From Kitasatospora phosalacinea (GTDB taxonomy: Bacteria > Actinomycetota > Actinomycetes > Streptomycetales > Streptomycetaceae): a stretch of DNA of 24,036 nucleotides. Where the stretch lies: assembly GCF_000717185.1 (NCBI RefSeq), contig NZ_JNYE01000115.1:1-24036 (forward strand), read 5' to 3'. Positions 22,653 to 24,036 of the stretch are shown piece by piece. Below the pieces are notes generated by a model. The model saw nothing but the letters and a program-made list of their open reading frames with translations. It ran no database searches and was not told where the DNA came from. How positions within the stretch are numbered: position 1 is the stretch's first letter; every line of letters starts with the position of its first letter. Made by a program: the position numbers and the translations under genes.

Positions 22653-24005
22653 ATGCCGCGCAGCGCGCCGTCGTTCCTGAACCACCCGTCAGCCGTCCTG
22701 GCCGCCGCCCTCCTCCTCCCGCTGGGCGCCGCCGCCCTCGGCGCCCCCACCCCCGCGGTGGCGGCCGAGCCCCCGGCCGCCACCGCGGGCGCACCCGGGC
22801 CGATCACCCACCCCGATGCCGACCACCTGGGCTCCACCCTCCCCGGCCGCCCCGCCGCCGGAACGGACGCCCGCCCGTCCACCGCCGACCCCCTCCGGGC
22901 CCGCACCGTCCGGCCGTCCGGGACGCTCGCCGCCGCGCTGCCCGCCGGCGCCAGACCGCTCGGCCTCGACGTGGCCGCGTACGAGCCGAACGTCGACTGG
23001 GCCGCCACCGCGGCCGCCGGGGCCTCCTTCGCCTACGTCAAGGCCACCGAGGGCACCAGCTACACCAGCCCGACCTTCTCCTCCCAGTACGACGGCTCGG
23101 CAGCGGCCGGACTCCTGCGCGGCGCCTACCACTTCGCCCTGCCGGACCGCTCCGGCGGCAAGGCCCAGGCCGACTTCTTCGTCGACCACGGCGGCAGCTG
23201 GAGCGCCGACGGCACGACCCTGCCGCCGCTGCTGGACATCGAGTACAACCCCTACGGGGCGACCTGCTTCGGGCTGAGCACCTCCGCGATGACCGCCTGG
23301 ATCCTCGACTTCGGCAACGAGGTCAAGGCCCGCACCGGCCGCTACCCCAGCCTGTACACCACCACCGACTGGTGGCGCACCTGCACCGGCAACTCCGCCG
23401 CCGCGGCCGCCTACCCGCTGTTCGTCGCCAACTACACCGGCAGCGCCGCCCCCACTCCCAACGGCTGGACCGGACAGCACATCTGGCAGTACGCCGACGC
23501 GGGCGTCCTCCCCGGCGACCAGGACGTCTTCAACGGCACCCCCGCCGAGCTCCGGGCCTTCGCCCTCGGCACCGGCACCACCACCCCGCCCGCCCCCGCC
23601 GCCCCCGCCTGGCCGCTCACCCAGCAGGGCGACAGCGGTACCCGGGTCACCGTGCTGCAGCACCTGCTGAACGCGCACGGCGCCTCCCTCACCGCGGACG
23701 GCCAGTTCGGCCCCGGCACCCGCAGCGCGGTCGTCTCGTACCAGAGCGCCGCCGGACTCGGCGCCGACGGCACCGTCGGGTCGGCCACCTGGCAGTCCCT
23801 CACCGGCACGCTGCTCCAGGGCGCCTCCGGCAGCGCCGTCAAGGCCGCCCAGGTCGGACTGAACGCGCACGGCGCCTCCCTCACCGTGGACGGCCAGTTC
23901 GGCCCCGGCACCCGCAGCGCCGCGCAGACCTACCAGACCGCCCAGGGCCTGCCCGCCGACGGCGGCGTGCTCAAACCGACCTGGCTGGCACTGGTCGCCT
24001 CCTGA
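22653..24005 (+). CDS. secreted GH25 lysozyme (muramidase) with two peptidoglycan-binding repeats
   Basis: A 450-residue exported muramidase that cleaves MurNAc-beta-1,4-GlcNAc bonds in peptidoglycan. A signal peptide (about 1-37, ending PAVA before AEPPA) is followed by a Pro/Ala-rich linker. The GH25 domain (about 101-305) has PLGLDVAAYEPNVDW (catalytic-site D106), FAYVKATEGTSY and the DxE pair in LLDIEYN (D195, E197); C205 and C244 could form a disulfide. After a TTPPAPAAPA linker come two PG_binding_1 repeats (about 322-384 and 389-448), each with NAHGASLT-x-DGQFGPGTRSA. The ATG follows AGGAG. The gene has its own promoter region but sits beside the murein-recycling genes, so it may supply muropeptides to them, or simply act in growth or competition. 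Confidence 0.94.
   Translation: MPRSAPSFLNHPSAVLAAALLLPLGAAALGAPTPAVAAEPPAATAGAPGPITHPDADHLGSTLPGRPAAGTDARPSTADPLRARTVRPSGTLAAALPAGARPLGLDVAAYEPNVDWAATAAAGASFAYVKATEGTSYTSPTFSSQYDGSAAAGLLRGAYHFALPDRSGGKAQADFFVDHGGSWSADGTTLPPLLDIEYNPYGATCFGLSTSAMTAWILDFGNEVKARTGRYPSLYTTTDWWRTCTGNSAAAAAYPLFVANYTGSAAPTPNGWTGQHIWQYADAGVLPGDQDVFNGTPAELRAFALGTGTTTPPAPAAPAWPLTQQGDSGTRVTVLQHLLNAHGASLTADGQFGPGTRSAVVSYQSAAGLGADGTVGSATWQSLTGTLLQGASGSAVKAAQVGLNAHGASLTVDGQFGPGTRSAAQTYQTAQGLPADGGVLKPTWLALVAS
23667..23728 (+). repeat. copy 1 of a 62-bp near-identical repeat within the lysozyme gene
   Basis: This segment matches 23859-23920 at 61 of 62 bases; the only difference is GCGGA versus GTGGA. It encodes the core of the first peptidoglycan-binding repeat. 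The copies are 192 bp (64 codons) apart, while the flanking repeat sequence has diverged. Confidence 0.85.
23859..23920 (+). repeat. copy 2 of the 62-bp near-identical repeat within the lysozyme gene
   Basis: Partner of 23667-23728, coding for the core of the second peptidoglycan-binding repeat. Identity at the DNA level, including synonymous positions, inside otherwise diverged domains suggests gene conversion or recent local duplication. Confidence 0.85.
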
Positions 24006-24036
24006 CCGCACCCCACCCGCGCCCCCACCCCCGCCC
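24006..24036. other. C-rich sequence after the lysozyme gene, cut by the window end
   Basis: The 31 bases after the lysozyme stop are C-rich and carry no recognisable hairpin or gene start. A terminator may lie beyond the window. Confidence 0.3.

Overview
The window is very GC-rich, with strong codon-position GC bias, GTG as well as ATG starts, and chains of genes overlapping by 4 bp (ATGA or GTGA). Gene content (PucR, XRE-cupin and two RpiR-type regulators, a GH25 lysozyme with peptidoglycan-binding repeats, an Opp/Dpp-type ABC transporter) points to a high-GC actinomycete, most likely Streptomycetaceae (Streptomyces or Kitasatospora). I see 18 protein genes, no RNA genes, no mobile elements and no CRISPR array.

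Layout, left to right. (1) 203-1729 (+) is a PucR-type regulator that converges on the peptidase block. (2) 8171-1745 (-) is a peptide-degradation block. In transcription order it holds an RpiR/SIS-type regulator, an S9 serine peptidase, an S66 LD-carboxypeptidase, an M55 D-aminopeptidase (DppA type) and an M20 metallopeptidase. (3) 8322-8978 (+) is an XRE-cupin regulator divergent from that block. (4) 14982-9181 (-) is a five-gene ABC importer operon (lipoprotein, two permeases, two ATPases). (5) Divergent from it, 15223-16134 (+) is murQ, closed by a perfect 18-bp-arm hairpin shared with the next, convergent unit. (6) 18292-16191 (-) holds a serine beta-lactamase-fold hydrolase resembling AmiE/YbbE, followed by a second, canonical RpiR (MurR-like) regulator. 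(7) Divergent from that, 18423-22332 (+) is a translationally coupled trio: tandem-GNAT acetyltransferase, LysA-like PLP enzyme and NagZ-type GH3 glucosaminidase, followed by a strong terminator hairpin. (8) 22653-24005 (+) is a secreted GH25 muramidase behind a structured leader.

Taken together, this looks like a bacterial cell-wall (murein) scavenging or recycling locus. It unites in one place two systems that are separate in Bacillus subtilis: the dpp-ykf peptide arm (D-aminopeptidase, importer, LD-carboxypeptidase) and the ybb/mur amino-sugar arm (NagZ, AmiE, MurR, MurQ, GNAT). The inferred flow is: secreted lysozyme releases muropeptides; the ABC system imports them or their peptides; cytoplasmic NagZ and the AmiE-like hydrolase strip GlcNAc and peptide; MurQ turns MurNAc-6-phosphate into GlcNAc-6-phosphate; and the peptidases, PLP enzyme and acetyltransferase handle the D-amino-acid-containing peptide. 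No MurNAc kinase, PTS, DL-endopeptidase or Ala-Glu epimerase lies in the window, so the pathway is incomplete here. Family assignments rest on motifs I can see; pathway and substrate statements are inference from families and gene context.
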